Positions 33,978 through 43,343 of a stretch of DNA of 64,000 bases are shown in pieces. This DNA comes from Flavobacteriales bacterium (GTDB lineage: Bacteria; Bacteroidota; Bacteroidia; Flavobacteriales_D; Sanyastnellaceae), in contig PKEB01000004.1 in assembly GCA_002863125.1 (NCBI GenBank), positions 124,001 to 188,000 of the forward strand. Direction: 5' to 3'. Made by a program: the position numbers and the translations under genes. The notes beneath the pieces are model-generated. The model was not told the DNA's origin, searched no databases, and saw only the letters and a program-made list of their open reading frames with translations. Positions within the stretch are counted from its first letter, which is position 1. Each line of letters begins with the position of its first letter.

Positions 33978-35300
33978 TTAATGAAGAATCGTGAAACGCT
34001 CGGCATCCAACCGTAACAGGACGAAAATCAATAAGGTAAATCCGACCAAGGACGAGCCACCTGCGCTGATAAAGGGCAACGGAATTCCGATGACCGGAGC
34101 GAGTCCGAGCACCATTCCCACGTTGATGGCGAAGTGCATGAACAGAATGCTGGCCACGGCGTATGCGTAAATCCTGGTGAAATCGCTGCGCTGCCGTTCA
34201 GCCAGTGCTAGAATGCGCAGCAGCAGGAGTGTGAACAACAACAACGTGGCTGACGTGCCCATCAATCCCCATTCCTCTCCTATGGTGCAGAAGATGAAAT
34301 CGGTCTCTTGTTCGGGGACAAATCCATAGGCGGTCATGGGGCCTTTCAAATAGCCTTTTCCCGTGAGCCCACCCGAACTGATGGCCGCTTTGGCGTGACG
34401 GATGTTGTAATCGGCATCGGGATTGCCCACATCGATGCCGAACAATACGTGGATTCTATCTTTCTGGTAGGGCCGGAGCACTTCCTCCAACCCGAATTGC
34501 AATCCAACGGACAGAACCAATGCCGCGGCAAAGCTGAAAAGGACTGCCCGACGGTTGCGTTTTCTCCGCCGCGGAACGGTCCACTGGGGCACCGTGGCCC
34601 AGAGAAAGCCACCGATGCTCAGCAGGATGCCCCAGAGGATCCAGGCTCCAGTGGCTTCGCCTGCACCCGGGTAATGCACCGTGCTTGCCCCACTCAGAAT
34701 GGTCGCGATGGTGACCAGTAGCGCACAGAGCACAGCGATTAACACATTGCCCGAAAGCCCTTCCCGGTAGAAGACCAAAATCAACCCGGTAAACACCAAC
34801 ACTGTTCCGGCATCGGGCTGAAGCAGGACCAAGGCTGCTGGCAAGGAGACGATGGCTACCGCCTTGATCAATGAGCCCCATTGGTTGAACCGGTCCTGGT
34901 TGCGGCTGAGCATCCAAGCGAGCATCAGCGAGGTGCCGGTCTTCGCAAACTCCGAGGGCTGGATGCCGATGCCCCCGAATGAGAACCACGATTTGGCCCC
35001 GCCAATGCGTTTTCCCACGGCCAATACTGCGAGGAGGAGCAGGACGTTCACGGCGTAGTGAATCACTGAGGTGCGAATGAAAAATTCCCCTTCGATGACC
35101 AGCAGCAGGAAGGCCAACACCAAGCTCGCCCCGACCCAAATGAATTGCTTCCCGAGCTTCCCGCTGAAATCGAACCACTCGACCGTGCTCGCACCGGCGG
35201 TGGCGCTGGCCACGTTGAACAGCCCGATGAGCATCAAGGCGAACACCAACCCGGCTGTGAGCCAATCAATGCGCTGTGATATGGGGGCTGTTCTCCTCAC
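33978..35300 (-). CDS. rodA: Rod-shape peptidoglycan polymerase RodA
   Basis: A 440-residue SEDS-family membrane protein with about ten helices. Family segments include LLVIEGEFF-adjacent helices, IGIQPSEFAKTGT near residue 130, LLQPDAGTVLVF near 160 and the C-terminal GIPLPFISAGGSSL near 410. RodA polymerises glycan strands together with PBP2, the upstream gene. The start is a GTG overlapping the mrdA stop as GTGA (35297-35300), giving direct coupling. It is the last gene of the mre operon. Confidence 0.95.
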   Translation of the reverse strand: MRRTAPISQRIDWLTAGLVFALMLIGLFNVASATAGASTVEWFDFSGKLGKQFIWVGASLVLAFLLLVIEGEFFIRTSVIHYAVNVLLLLAVLAVGKRIGGAKSWFSFGGIGIQPSEFAKTGTSLMLAWMLSRNQDRFNQWGSLIKAVAIVSLPAALVLLQPDAGTVLVFTGLILVFYREGLSGNVLIAVLCALLVTIATILSGASTVHYPGAGEATGAWILWGILLSIGGFLWATVPQWTVPRRRKRNRRAVLFSFAAALVLSVGLQFGLEEVLRPYQKDRIHVLFGIDVGNPDADYNIRHAKAAISSGGLTGKGYLKGPMTAYGFVPEQETDFIFCTIGEEWGLMGTSATLLLFTLLLLRILALAERQRSDFTRIYAYAVASILFMHFAINVGMVLGLAPVIGIPLPFISAGGSSLVGFTLLIFVLLRLDAERFTILH

Positions 35301-37099
35301 AACGGCAATTCTGGAAAGGGGTAAGTGGCTTCAAGGATGCGCTGTTCCTTGGCGCTTTGGGTCACGTCTTGATTCAGGTACTTTTCGATCATCAAGCTGG
35401 CGATGGGGGCGGCCCAGTCACCTCCGGCTCCGGCATTCTCCACGTAGACGCTGAGTGCGATTTGCGGGTTGTCGGCCGGCGCAAAGGCGATGAACACCGA
35501 GTGGTTGCCGTTGGGGTTTTGGACGGTTCCCGTTTTGCCGCACACCTCCACGCCCGGGGTGGCTGCCCGTCGTCCGGTACCATCGTTGGCAGTCACCACC
35601 GTCGACATCGCGCGGATTACGGCATCGAAGTGCCGGTCATCGACGCCGGATTCCATTCGTTCAATGCCTTTGCTTCCGCGGACCGCGTGTGGCGTGATGT
35701 AGTGCCCTCGGTTCGCCAACGTTGCTGCGAGGTTGGCCATGTGCATGGGGGTGGTGAGCAATTCTCCTTCCCCGATGGATATGGAGTAAATGGTGGAATA
35801 GGCCCACCGTTTGCGCCCGTACATCTGGTCGTAATTCGTGGTGTCCGGGACCGATCCAGATCGCAAGGCCGGAAAGTGCCCGCCCAAGTCCGTGCCCAGT
35901 CCGAAGGTCCGTACGGACTCCGACCACGTTGCCAAGTTATGGTGCGCGTCGCTGAAGATGCTCCCCGTTGAGCCATCTTGGATCATGCGCTTCATCACTT
36001 CGTGGAAATAGGGATTGCAGGAGTGAACGATGGCCTCCTCGAGGTTGTCAAACCTATGCGGTCCGTGGCAGCCGATGATGTTGCGATCGCAGACAATCCG
36101 GCTGGAAGGGCGCAGCACCCCTCGGTCCATGGCGATCAGTCCTTGGATCATTTTGAAGATGCTGCCAGGACGGTAGGTCGCACGCAAGGTTCGATTGAAG
36201 AGCGGCTTGTTTGGGTGGTTGATGAGGCTGTCGTAATTCGCACCGCGGTCCCGTCCCGTGAGCAAATCGGTTCCGTAACTCGGTGCGCTGACCATCGCAA
36301 GGACTTCCCCGGTGGCGGGCTCAATGGCAACGATGGCACCCCGCTTGTTGGCCATGATGTTTTCTCCGTAGGCCTGCAATTCCAGATCCAACGTCAGTTG
36401 AATGTCGTCACCGGGCACAGGCAGGGTGTCGAGCATACCGGCTTGGGCCGGTTCACGGAAGTCGTTTCGGATGTCGACGATGTGGTGCCGGGTACCGCGT
36501 CTTCCGCGTAGCGTGGATTCCCATTGAAGCTCCAAACCAGACTTCCCCTTGTAGTCGCCGAGCCGGTAGCCCTGGTTGGACGCCAGGTCGTTTTGATCCA
36601 CTTCACGGAATTCGCCCACCAAGTGGCTCGCGAGTCCGGAGGGATTGGTTCGAAGGGACCGCCGGCGCACCTCAACGCCTGGGAAGCGCCACATTTCGCC
36701 GGATATCCGGGCATAGCTCTCTGCCGTGAGTTGTTTTTGAATGCGCGAGGGCCGGTAGGTTGCGTAATTCTCGGCGCGGCGGAACGCGCGTGTGAGCCCG
36801 TCGGGTGTCATTTCAATCAACTCAGCCAAAGCCAGGGTGTCGAGCCCTCCTGCAGCCGAGCATTTGCGGGGTGTAAACCAAATGTCGTACCCGGCTTTGT
36901 TGTTGACGACAACCTTGCCGTGGCGGTCGCGGATGAGGCCGCGGGCCGGTTCGAGCGTTTCCGTTTCTTCGGTCAAGCGGGAGGCATACGCTTTCCACTC
37001 GTGAGCAAACACCTGCATCTGGATCAATCGTCCGAGGTAGATGACCGAGATGAGAAGGAAAATGCCTCCAATGATCCATTGGCGTTCGCGCAGCTTCAT
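35297..37099 (-). CDS. mrdA: Penicillin-binding protein 2 (transpeptidase)
   Basis: A 600-residue class B PBP. One membrane anchor is at residues 9-28, followed by the dimerisation region with LEPARGLIRDRHG near 50. The transpeptidase domain has the nucleophile Ser313 in GSIFK (313-316), the S-x-N motif SCN at 360-362 and a CGKTG motif near 515. The ATG at 37099 is preferred over a longer upstream frame because the anchor then starts at residue 9. It overlaps mreD and rodA in 4-base junctions and works with RodA in lateral wall synthesis. Confidence 0.96.
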   Translation of the reverse strand: MKLRERQWIIGGIFLLISVIYLGRLIQMQVFAHEWKAYASRLTEETETLEPARGLIRDRHGKVVVNNKAGYDIWFTPRKCSAAGGLDTLALAELIEMTPDGLTRAFRRAENYATYRPSRIQKQLTAESYARISGEMWRFPGVEVRRRSLRTNPSGLASHLVGEFREVDQNDLASNQGYRLGDYKGKSGLELQWESTLRGRRGTRHHIVDIRNDFREPAQAGMLDTLPVPGDDIQLTLDLELQAYGENIMANKRGAIVAIEPATGEVLAMVSAPSYGTDLLTGRDRGANYDSLINHPNKPLFNRTLRATYRPGSIFKMIQGLIAMDRGVLRPSSRIVCDRNIIGCHGPHRFDNLEEAIVHSCNPYFHEVMKRMIQDGSTGSIFSDAHHNLATWSESVRTFGLGTDLGGHFPALRSGSVPDTTNYDQMYGRKRWAYSTIYSISIGEGELLTTPMHMANLAATLANRGHYITPHAVRGSKGIERMESGVDDRHFDAVIRAMSTVVTANDGTGRRAATPGVEVCGKTGTVQNPNGNHSVFIAFAPADNPQIALSVYVENAGAGGDWAAPIASLMIEKYLNQDVTQSAKEQRILEATYPFPELPL

Positions 37100-37614
37100 C
37101 GGGCGGATCGTTGGCGACGGGTGAGCAGCAGAACGAGCACAAAGGCGCCTGTGGACAAGGTGGATGAGGTCAGCGCCTTGCCAATGGCCCGGGGGAACAA
37201 ATCCCACCGTCCGGCCTCCAATCCAAACATCCACAGGTGGTGAACTGTCAGCAAGAGCAGGCATCGGATGGCGAACCACTGAACGCCCATGGACGAAACA
37301 GTCGGTTGGTCGGTGACTTCATACCCCTCGCGAGGTGCCAACAACCGGTTTACGGCAGGGGTTGCCAGGGCCATCAGGACCGCACTTGACATGAACAGCC
37401 CACCTTCCAATGTGGCCGTGTCGACGATGCTGCCAAATCCTGCAGCGACCACCAACAGCAGCAGCGGTGAAGATTGCAAGGGCATCAGCATCAATCCGAG
37501 CAAGTGAAGGCCGACAAACCACCAACCCGACGCGAATGCAGCGTACTGAAAGAAAAGCACGTGCAGAACCAACGGAACGAACACCCTGCCGTATGTCAGC
37601 ACCTGGTTGTTCAT
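37096..37614 (-). CDS. mreD: Rod-shape protein MreD
   Basis: A 172-residue hydrophobic protein with about five helices and little sequence signature. The assignment relies on position between mreC and mrdA, on size and on topology. It overlaps mreC (37611-37614, ATGA) and mrdA (37096-37099, ATGA). MreD is a membrane partner of MreC in the elongasome. Confidence 0.88.
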   Translation of the reverse strand: MNNQVLTYGRVFVPLVLHVLFFQYAAFASGWWFVGLHLLGLMLMPLQSSPLLLLVVAAGFGSIVDTATLEGGLFMSSAVLMALATPAVNRLLAPREGYEVTDQPTVSSMGVQWFAIRCLLLLTVHHLWMFGLEAGRWDLFPRAIGKALTSSTLSTGAFVLVLLLTRRQRSAR

Positions 37615-38408
37615 GGCGATTGTTGGCTGTCGGAATGTGAGAGGCCGTTGATTTCGGATTCCCCTATCGGAGCCGCGATCTGCACATAGCGAATGGCCCT
37701 GAAGTCGGCTGCAAGGGTGATGGGGACGTTCAAAAATTGACCGTCAAACTCCGGGGCCTCATCAGCGATGCTGCCGACGAGTAACCCCGCGGGAAAGTAA
37801 CCTTGAAAACCGGAGGACAAGACGGAATCTCCCGGGCTGAATGGCGCGCTCCGCGGCACATCGTACACGGTTGCACGCGTCACATCACCCCCTTCCCAGA
37901 CCAGCCGTGCGACGGGTCCGGAGCTGCCGATTCGCACGCTCCACTCGATGGAGGAGTTGATCAGCGGCAAGGCCAAAGCGTAGTTTTCCGATGCTTCCAC
38001 CACGCGTCCCACGACGCGGTTGTTTTGCAAGAGGCCATTGCCGGGTTTGACGCCGTGGGTTGTTCCTTTATTCAGCACCATTTGATTGGAGGTGCTGTTC
38101 CAAGTGGAGCGAATGACTTCAGCGCCGTGGTAAGTGCTATGAATGGCATCCCCGCGGGCGCTGTGCAATTCGGCGCGGAGGGTGGCGTTTTCGGCGAGCA
38201 ATTCGCGGTTGAGGTCGTCCAATTCGGTCAAGCGGTTCCATTGGCTGATGCGTTGGTCCCATTTCCCCTGCCATTCCAACGAACGTTGCACCCACTTGCC
38301 GCGCGAGTACCCGTGGCTCCCGACAAACCACGTCAATGCGATGCCCTGGAAAATCACGAAGACCAAGGCGATGTGGTATTGGACGAGGAGGTTCCAGAGG
38401 TTTCGCAT
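37611..38408 (-). CDS. mreC: Rod-shape protein MreC
   Basis: A 265-residue bitopic protein. A transmembrane helix at residues 10-30 is followed by a coiled coil to about 90 (NRLTELDDLNRELLAEN) and a periplasmic beta-barrel pair with GLLQNNRVVGRV near 130 and SGFQGYFPAGLLVG near 200. It scaffolds PBP2 and RodA. The gene lies 16 bases downstream of mreB. Confidence 0.94.
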   Translation of the reverse strand: MRNLWNLLVQYHIALVFVIFQGIALTWFVGSHGYSRGKWVQRSLEWQGKWDQRISQWNRLTELDDLNRELLAENATLRAELHSARGDAIHSTYHGAEVIRSTWNSTSNQMVLNKGTTHGVKPGNGLLQNNRVVGRVVEASENYALALPLINSSIEWSVRIGSSGPVARLVWEGGDVTRATVYDVPRSAPFSPGDSVLSSGFQGYFPAGLLVGSIADEAPEFDGQFLNVPITLAADFRAIRYVQIAAPIGESEINGLSHSDSQQSP

Positions 38409-38424
38409 CCGCTACCTGCTGGAA

Positions 38425-39450
38425 TTAGTTGCGCATCAGGAACGTGAAGCGGTCGATGTTTTTGAGGGCAATCGCTGTGCCTTTGGCCACCGCGTGCAAG
38501 GGGTCGTCAGCGACGTGAACGGGCAGCTTGGTCTTGGCGGAAATGCGTTTGTCCAAGCCCCGGAGCAATGCACCCCCTCCAGCGAGGTAGATGCCCGTCT
38601 TGTAGATGTCCGCAGATAGCTCAGGCGGTGTCTGCTCCAATGCGCTGTGGATCGCTTCTTCGATTTTCGAAATGCTCTTATCCAACGCCTGCGCAATCTC
38701 TACATACGATACGAGGATCTCTTTGGGGATGCCGGTCATCAAGTCGCGCCCCCGCACCGGGTAATCCTCCGGGGGGTTGTCGAGGTCTGCCGTGGCGGCG
38801 CCGACTTCGATTTTGATTTGCTCGGCAGTGCGCTCTCCGATGAGGATGTTGTGCTGACGGCGCATGTATTCCTCGATGTCGGAGGTGAATTCGTCCCCTG
38901 CGACGCGGATGTTTTTGTCTGTGACAATGCCGCCCAACGCAATCACGGCAATTTCTGATGTACCCCCTCCGATGTCGATGATCATGTTGCCCATGGGTTC
39001 TTCGACGTCAATGCCGATTCCGATGGCTGCGGCCATGGGTTCATGGATGAGGTAAACGTCTTTTCCTCCGGCGTGCTCGGCGCTATCCCCAACGGCGCGC
39101 TTTTCCACTTCGGTGATGCCCGAAGGGATGCAGATGACCATGCGAAGCGAAGGGTTGAACCACGACTTGCGGCTGTTTATCATTTTGATCATGCCCTTGA
39201 TCATCTCTTCGGCCGCTTGGAAGTCGGCGATTACGCCGTCCTTCAAAGGGCGAATGGTCTCGATATTTTTGTGGGTCTTGCCGTGCATCTGCTGCGCCAA
39301 ACGCCCGATGGCGACGACGCGGTTGGTCCCGCGGTCCTTGGCCACAATGCTGGGTTCATCCACGACCACCTTGTCCTCAAAGTAGATGATGGTGTTGGCG
39401 GTACCGAGATCGATGGCGATCTCTTGCATGAAAAAATTGAACAAACCCAT
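38425..39450 (-). CDS. mreB: Actin-like cell-shape protein MreB
   Basis: A 341-residue ATPase. The phosphate-1 loop IDLGTANT is near residue 12, the phosphate-2 loop IDIGGGTSEIAV near 160, and AGGGALLRGLD near 290. The short N-terminal MGLFNFFMQ stretch may help membrane binding. The ATG at 39450 is used; the upstream frame to 39534 lies over the promoter. A TATATTTG element is 40 bases upstream. Confidence 0.97.
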   Translation of the reverse strand: MGLFNFFMQEIAIDLGTANTIIYFEDKVVVDEPSIVAKDRGTNRVVAIGRLAQQMHGKTHKNIETIRPLKDGVIADFQAAEEMIKGMIKMINSRKSWFNPSLRMVICIPSGITEVEKRAVGDSAEHAGGKDVYLIHEPMAAAIGIGIDVEEPMGNMIIDIGGGTSEIAVIALGGIVTDKNIRVAGDEFTSDIEEYMRRQHNILIGERTAEQIKIEVGAATADLDNPPEDYPVRGRDLMTGIPKEILVSYVEIAQALDKSISKIEEAIHSALEQTPPELSADIYKTGIYLAGGGALLRGLDKRISAKTKLPVHVADDPLHAVAKGTAIALKNIDRFTFLMRN

Positions 39451-39489
39451 GGGCTTCAAGTGTGTGGAGAACAAGACGAAGTGAACACT

Positions 39490-39497
39490 CAAATATA
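39490..39497 (-). promoter_or_regulatory. -7 promoter element of the mre operon
   Basis: On the minus strand TATATTTG (39497 to 39490) is a perfect TAnnTTTG match. A TTG lies 15 bases further upstream. The leader before mreB would be about 35 bases. Confidence 0.5.
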
Positions 39498-39544
39498 GCA
39501 AAGCGCCCTCCGCAAAACCCATTGAATTTTTCACAAATTCTCCG

Positions 39545-39567
39545 GCTTTCTGAGGCCCTCAGAAGGC
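39545..39567 (-). terminator. Hairpin downstream of purH
   Basis: GCTTTCTGAG (39545-39554) pairs with CTCAGAAGGC (39558-39567), ten pairs including one G-U, with a three-base loop. It begins 18 bases past the purH stop. No strong T run follows immediately, so termination efficiency is uncertain. Confidence 0.45.
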
Positions 39568-39584
39568 ACCAAAAACACCCAAGA

Positions 39585-41117
39585 TCAGTGACGGAAATGC
39601 CGCACGCCCGTCATGTACATGGCGAGGCCATGTTCGTCGCAGTAATCGATGCTCAGCTGGTCTTTGACCGACCCTCCTGGCTGGATCACCGCCTTGATTC
39701 CGGCGTCATCGGCCAGTTCCACGCAATCGGGGAAGGGGAAGAACGCATCGGAAGCCATGGCTGCACCGTTCAGGTCGAACCCGAAGCTTTTGGCCTTCAC
39801 CACGGCTTGCTTCAATGCATCGACGCGGCTCGTCTGTCCCGTCCCGCTGCCGCAGAGCTGCTTGTTTTTGGCGAAGACAATGGTGTTGGAGCGGGTGTGC
39901 TTCGCAATTTTCATGGCAAAAATGAGGTCTTCTTGCTCGCTCGCTGTCCCCGCAGTTTTGGTCACCAAGTTCAAGTCTGCTGTGCCTTCCATTTTGGCAT
40001 CAGGGGATTGAACCAAGTAGCCATTCAGCGCGCTCCGCACGGTCACATTCGGGGTGCTGCATGGCTTCTGCACCACTAGAATTCGGTTCTTCTTTTGCTT
40101 GAGGACTTCGAGTGCTTCTGCATGATAAGCCGGGGCAATGGCCACTTCGAAGAACAATTCATGCATGGCTTCGGCCGTGGCCTTGTCGATGGGGCTGTTG
40201 CAAATGAGGACGCCGCCAAATGCCGATACGGGATCGCCGGCCAAGGCATCCGTCCATGCTTCCAACACGGTTGGCCGCGTGGCAAGGCCACAAGCGTTGT
40301 TGTGCTTCAGCACGGCAAAGGTGGGGTCGTCGGATTGGAATTCGCGCATCAACTGCACCGCCGCGTCGACATCGAGCAAGTTGTTGTACGACAAGGCCTT
40401 CCCATTCAACTGATCGAACAGCGCGTCGAGGTCGCCGAAGAACCGGCCCGGCTGGTGCGGGTTTTCTCCATAGCGCAATGACTTCGAGGTCATTTCGGAG
40501 AGGTTCAATTGCTCCACATTGGCACCGCCTTGCATCCATTCGTGGATGCGGGTGTCGTAATGTGAGCTGATTCGGAAGGCGCGTGTAGCGAGGGCTTGGC
40601 GCTCTTCGCGTGTGGTGACGCCTCCTCCGTTTTCGAGCAAGTCCAACAACGTGCCGTAGTCGTCCTGGCTGGGGACAATGACCACATCTTCGAAGTTTTT
40701 CGCCGCAGCCCGGATCAGGGAAATCCCCCCGATGTCAATCTTCTCGATGATCTGCTGGTGCGTTCCGCCTTGCGCAACGGTGGCCTCAAAGGGATAGAGG
40801 TCAACAATGACGAGGTCGATATGCGGCAGCTGGTACTCCTCCATGTGGGCCACGTCTTCGGCCAAGTCGCGGCGGTTCAGGATCCCTCCAAACACCTTGG
40901 GGTGCAAGGTCTTCACCCGACCACCCAAAATGGAAGGGTAATCCGTGATCGATTCAACCGGAACGACCTCAGCTCCCATCGCCTCCACCGCTTTTTGCGT
41001 TCCACCGGTGGAGTAGATGGTCACGCCGAGGCGCTTGAGCTGCTCGACGATGGGCTCCAGACCTTCTTTGTGAAAGACGGAAATTAGGGCGGATTGAATG
41101 CGGCGTGGTGCGTTCAT
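39585..41117 (-). CDS. purH: Bifunctional purine biosynthesis protein PurH
   Basis: A 510-residue enzyme with an N-terminal IMP cyclohydrolase (MGS-like) domain (1-150; RIQSALISVFHK and IYSTGGTQKAVE) and a C-terminal AICAR transformylase domain (LRYGENPHQPGRFFG near 205, AVLKHNNACG near 270, GSGTGQTSRV near 440). It performs the last two steps of IMP synthesis. The ATG at 41117 is used. A TAGTTTTG promoter element is 32 bases upstream, and the gene diverges from the ABC permease. Confidence 0.97.
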   Translation of the reverse strand: MNAPRRIQSALISVFHKEGLEPIVEQLKRLGVTIYSTGGTQKAVEAMGAEVVPVESITDYPSILGGRVKTLHPKVFGGILNRRDLAEDVAHMEEYQLPHIDLVIVDLYPFEATVAQGGTHQQIIEKIDIGGISLIRAAAKNFEDVVIVPSQDDYGTLLDLLENGGGVTTREERQALATRAFRISSHYDTRIHEWMQGGANVEQLNLSEMTSKSLRYGENPHQPGRFFGDLDALFDQLNGKALSYNNLLDVDAAVQLMREFQSDDPTFAVLKHNNACGLATRPTVLEAWTDALAGDPVSAFGGVLICNSPIDKATAEAMHELFFEVAIAPAYHAEALEVLKQKKNRILVVQKPCSTPNVTVRSALNGYLVQSPDAKMEGTADLNLVTKTAGTASEQEDLIFAMKIAKHTRSNTIVFAKNKQLCGSGTGQTSRVDALKQAVVKAKSFGFDLNGAAMASDAFFPFPDCVELADDAGIKAVIQPGGSVKDQLSIDYCDEHGLAMYMTGVRHFRH

Positions 41118-41149
41118 TTCAAGTGATTTGGAAGTGCGAATCAAAGGCG

Positions 41150-41157
41150 CAAAACTA
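41150..41157 (-). promoter_or_regulatory. -7 promoter element for purH
   Basis: On the minus strand TAGTTTTG (41157 to 41150) is a perfect TAnnTTTG match, 32 bases before the purH ATG. Confidence 0.5.
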
Positions 41158-41199
41158 CAATTAAACCCCGACATATACGCGGACTTGGCGGGCAGGAAT

Positions 41200-41207
41200 T
41201 AGCTTTG
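41200..41207 (+). promoter_or_regulatory. -7 element of a near-leaderless promoter (ABC permease)
   Basis: TAGCTTTG is a perfect TAnnTTTG ending four bases (TTGC) before the ATG at 41212. Confidence 0.55.
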
Positions 41208-41211
41208 TTGC

Positions 41212-42453
41212 ATGCTCTGGCTTCGCCTGCTTTTTGAAAGCTTCGCCTTCGCTTGGTCCGCCATCGTGACCAACCGCCTCCGGACCTTCCTGTCCCTGCT
41301 CGGGGTCATGGTGGGCATCTTCATGATCACGGCTGTTTTTGCGGTGGTGGATTCCCTCGAAGACGGCCTGAAGAGTACGTTCAATATGCTCGACGATGAG
41401 GTGCTGTTCATCCAAAAATGGCCGTGGGCGTTTGACGAGGATTACCCGTGGTGGAAGTACGTGCAGCGCCGGGAGGTGAGCCTGAATGATGCCGCGCTCT
41501 TGGAGGAGCGATTGACCCAAGCCAAGGAGGTGGTCTTTCAAGCGAAGACGATGCTCGCCGTTGAGTCGAGCAACAGCCGCCTGGACGGGGTCGGCATTGT
41601 CGCGGTCTCTCAGGGATACGATGACGTGATTGCCCTGGACATTGCAACGGGACGCTATTTCTCGCCCATGGAGGTCGCATCGGGGCGAGCTGTTGCCATC
41701 ATCGGGCACGATGTTGCAGTGGAATTGACGGGCGATGCCGATGCGGTGGGGGAGGTCATCGAAACAAAGGGACAGCGGTTGGAGGTGGTCGGCGTATTCG
41801 CCAAACAAGGTGCTTCGGCCATCAACGATGGGTTTGATCGGGCAGCGCTGGTACCGGCCAAATTCGGGCACCGCATCATGGACTACGGCATGGGAACCAG
41901 CATCATGGTCAAGCCGGTTGAGGGCGTGACCACGGAAGTGTTGTCGGATGAGATTGTCCAGCAATTTCGGTCGGTGCGCCGGTTGCGGCCGCGTGAAGAA
42001 GACGACTTCTCGATTAACCAAATCGATATGCTTACGTCCATTTTGGATTCCATTTTTCAGCAAGTGGAATACGGCGGCTGGTTCATTGGCATCTTCGCCA
42101 TCCTGGTGGGCTGCTTTAGCATTGCCAACATCATGTTTGTAAGCGTCCGCGAACGCACCCGCATCATCGGTGTGCAGAAGGCCATTGGAGCAAAGTCCAA
42201 CTTCATCATGCTGCAGTTCCTGTTCGAGGCCGTTGCCCTCTGCGTCATCGGTGCGCTGTTTGCCTTGATTGCCATTGAGGCCATCGTGTTGGCGGTGAAT
42301 GCCGTGGATGTGGGATTCCTGCTGCAAGTGCGGCCTTCCCGCATCATCATCGCTTTGAGTGTAGCGGTGGCTTCGGGCTTGATCGCGGGGTTGGCCCCGG
42401 CGCGCCGGGCGGCAGAAATGGAACCCGTGGAGGCCATGCGCACTACCGGATGA
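41212..42453 (+). CDS. MacB-type ABC transporter permease
   Basis: A 413-residue membrane subunit. An N-terminal cytoplasmic amphipathic segment and first helix (residues 8-45, ending in LSLLGVMVGIFMIT) are followed by a MacB-like periplasmic domain (50-275). The FtsX-type three-helix block ends the protein (285-405; AIGAKSNFIMLQFLFEAVAL, LAPARRAAEMEPVEAMR). The matching ATPase and fusion-protein genes are not adjacent. The substrate is unknown; macrolide, peptide and lipoprotein roles are all known for the family. Confidence 0.9.
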   Translation: MLWLRLLFESFAFAWSAIVTNRLRTFLSLLGVMVGIFMITAVFAVVDSLEDGLKSTFNMLDDEVLFIQKWPWAFDEDYPWWKYVQRREVSLNDAALLEERLTQAKEVVFQAKTMLAVESSNSRLDGVGIVAVSQGYDDVIALDIATGRYFSPMEVASGRAVAIIGHDVAVELTGDADAVGEVIETKGQRLEVVGVFAKQGASAINDGFDRAALVPAKFGHRIMDYGMGTSIMVKPVEGVTTEVLSDEIVQQFRSVRRLRPREEDDFSINQIDMLTSILDSIFQQVEYGGWFIGIFAILVGCFSIANIMFVSVRERTRIIGVQKAIGAKSNFIMLQFLFEAVALCVIGALFALIAIEAIVLAVNAVDVGFLLQVRPSRIIIALSVAVASGLIAGLAPARRAAEMEPVEAMRTTG

Positions 42454-42464
42454 TGATCCGTACG

Positions 42465-42472
42465 TAAATTTC
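42465..42472 (+). promoter_or_regulatory. -7 element of a near-leaderless promoter (rfbD)
   Basis: TAAATTTC, one base off TAnnTTTG, ends four bases (GACC) before the ATG at 42477. Confidence 0.5.
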
Positions 42473-42476
42473 GACC

Positions 42477-43331
42477 ATGCGAACAGTTTTGGTGACAGGG
42501 GCGAATGGCCAGTTGGGTTCGCGATTGATGGAAAACCCCGGCCAAAGCGACCTCCGCATCGTCGGTTTTGACCGCGACGAGCTGGACATAACCGCTCCTC
42601 AGTCCATTGCGGATGCGCTGAGAACGCACCGCCCAGATGTTGTCATCAACGCGGCGGCGTACACGGCCGTCGATCGTGCGGAAGAAGAACCAGAACCGGC
42701 GCATGCCATCAATGCGTTGGGACCGCGGCTGTTGGCTGAAGCCTGTGCTGAGCACGGCATTGACCTGATTCACATCAGCACCGACTACGTGTTTGATGGC
42801 ACGCAAGACCGGCCGTATGTCCCATCCGATGGGCCCAATCCCAAGGGCGTATACGCCGATTCAAAACGCGCCGGCGAGTTGGCTGTAGCAGCGACACCGG
42901 GGTGCCGTTGGTGGGTGGTTCGGGTTGCTTGGCTGTGCGACACCCGCGGCCAGAATTTTATGCAAACCATGCTGCGCCTGGGAAAATCGGGCAAAGCCTT
43001 GCGTGTGGTGAATGACCAACACGGCGTTCCCACCTTTGCACGGCCGTTCGCCGAAGCACTGTTGAAGCTCGCGGCTCACCCGGACCTGGTCCCGGCAGGG
43101 ATTTGGCACTACGGCCTTGAGGGCCCGACCACGTGGTACGGGTTTGCGCAGGCCATTTTTGATGGGCATGGGATGGATGTGGAGCTTTCGCCGTGCACAA
43201 CGGCAGATTACCCAACACCTGCAGAACGACCCGCCTACTCTTACCTCGATGGAAAGGCATTTGCGGAGGCATTGCAACTGCCCTACGTCCATTGGAAAGA
43301 GGCCTTAAGGCATGAAATAGAACGTGGATAA
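42477..43331 (+). CDS. rfbD: dTDP-4-dehydrorhamnose reductase
   Basis: A 284-residue SDR of the RmlD type. The nucleotide loop VTGANGQLGSRL is at residues 5-16, NAAAYTAVDRAE near 62, STDYVFDG near 103 and the catalytic YADSKRAGE near 125. It gives dTDP-L-rhamnose, a building block of LPS O-chains or exopolysaccharide. It is followed 12 bases later by a phosphosugar mutase gene, which can supply glucose 1-phosphate; rfbA lies at 27387. Confidence 0.95.
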   Translation: MRTVLVTGANGQLGSRLMENPGQSDLRIVGFDRDELDITAPQSIADALRTHRPDVVINAAAYTAVDRAEEEPEPAHAINALGPRLLAEACAEHGIDLIHISTDYVFDGTQDRPYVPSDGPNPKGVYADSKRAGELAVAATPGCRWWVVRVAWLCDTRGQNFMQTMLRLGKSGKALRVVNDQHGVPTFARPFAEALLKLAAHPDLVPAGIWHYGLEGPTTWYGFAQAIFDGHGMDVELSPCTTADYPTPAERPAYSYLDGKAFAEALQLPYVHWKEALRHEIERG

Positions 43332-43343
43332 ACGCCTATTTGA

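Noticed and set aside
41161-42327. 388-codon open frame opposite the ABC permease
   Set aside because: Low-complexity, His/Asp/Gln-rich translation without a promoter; the sense protein is well supported.
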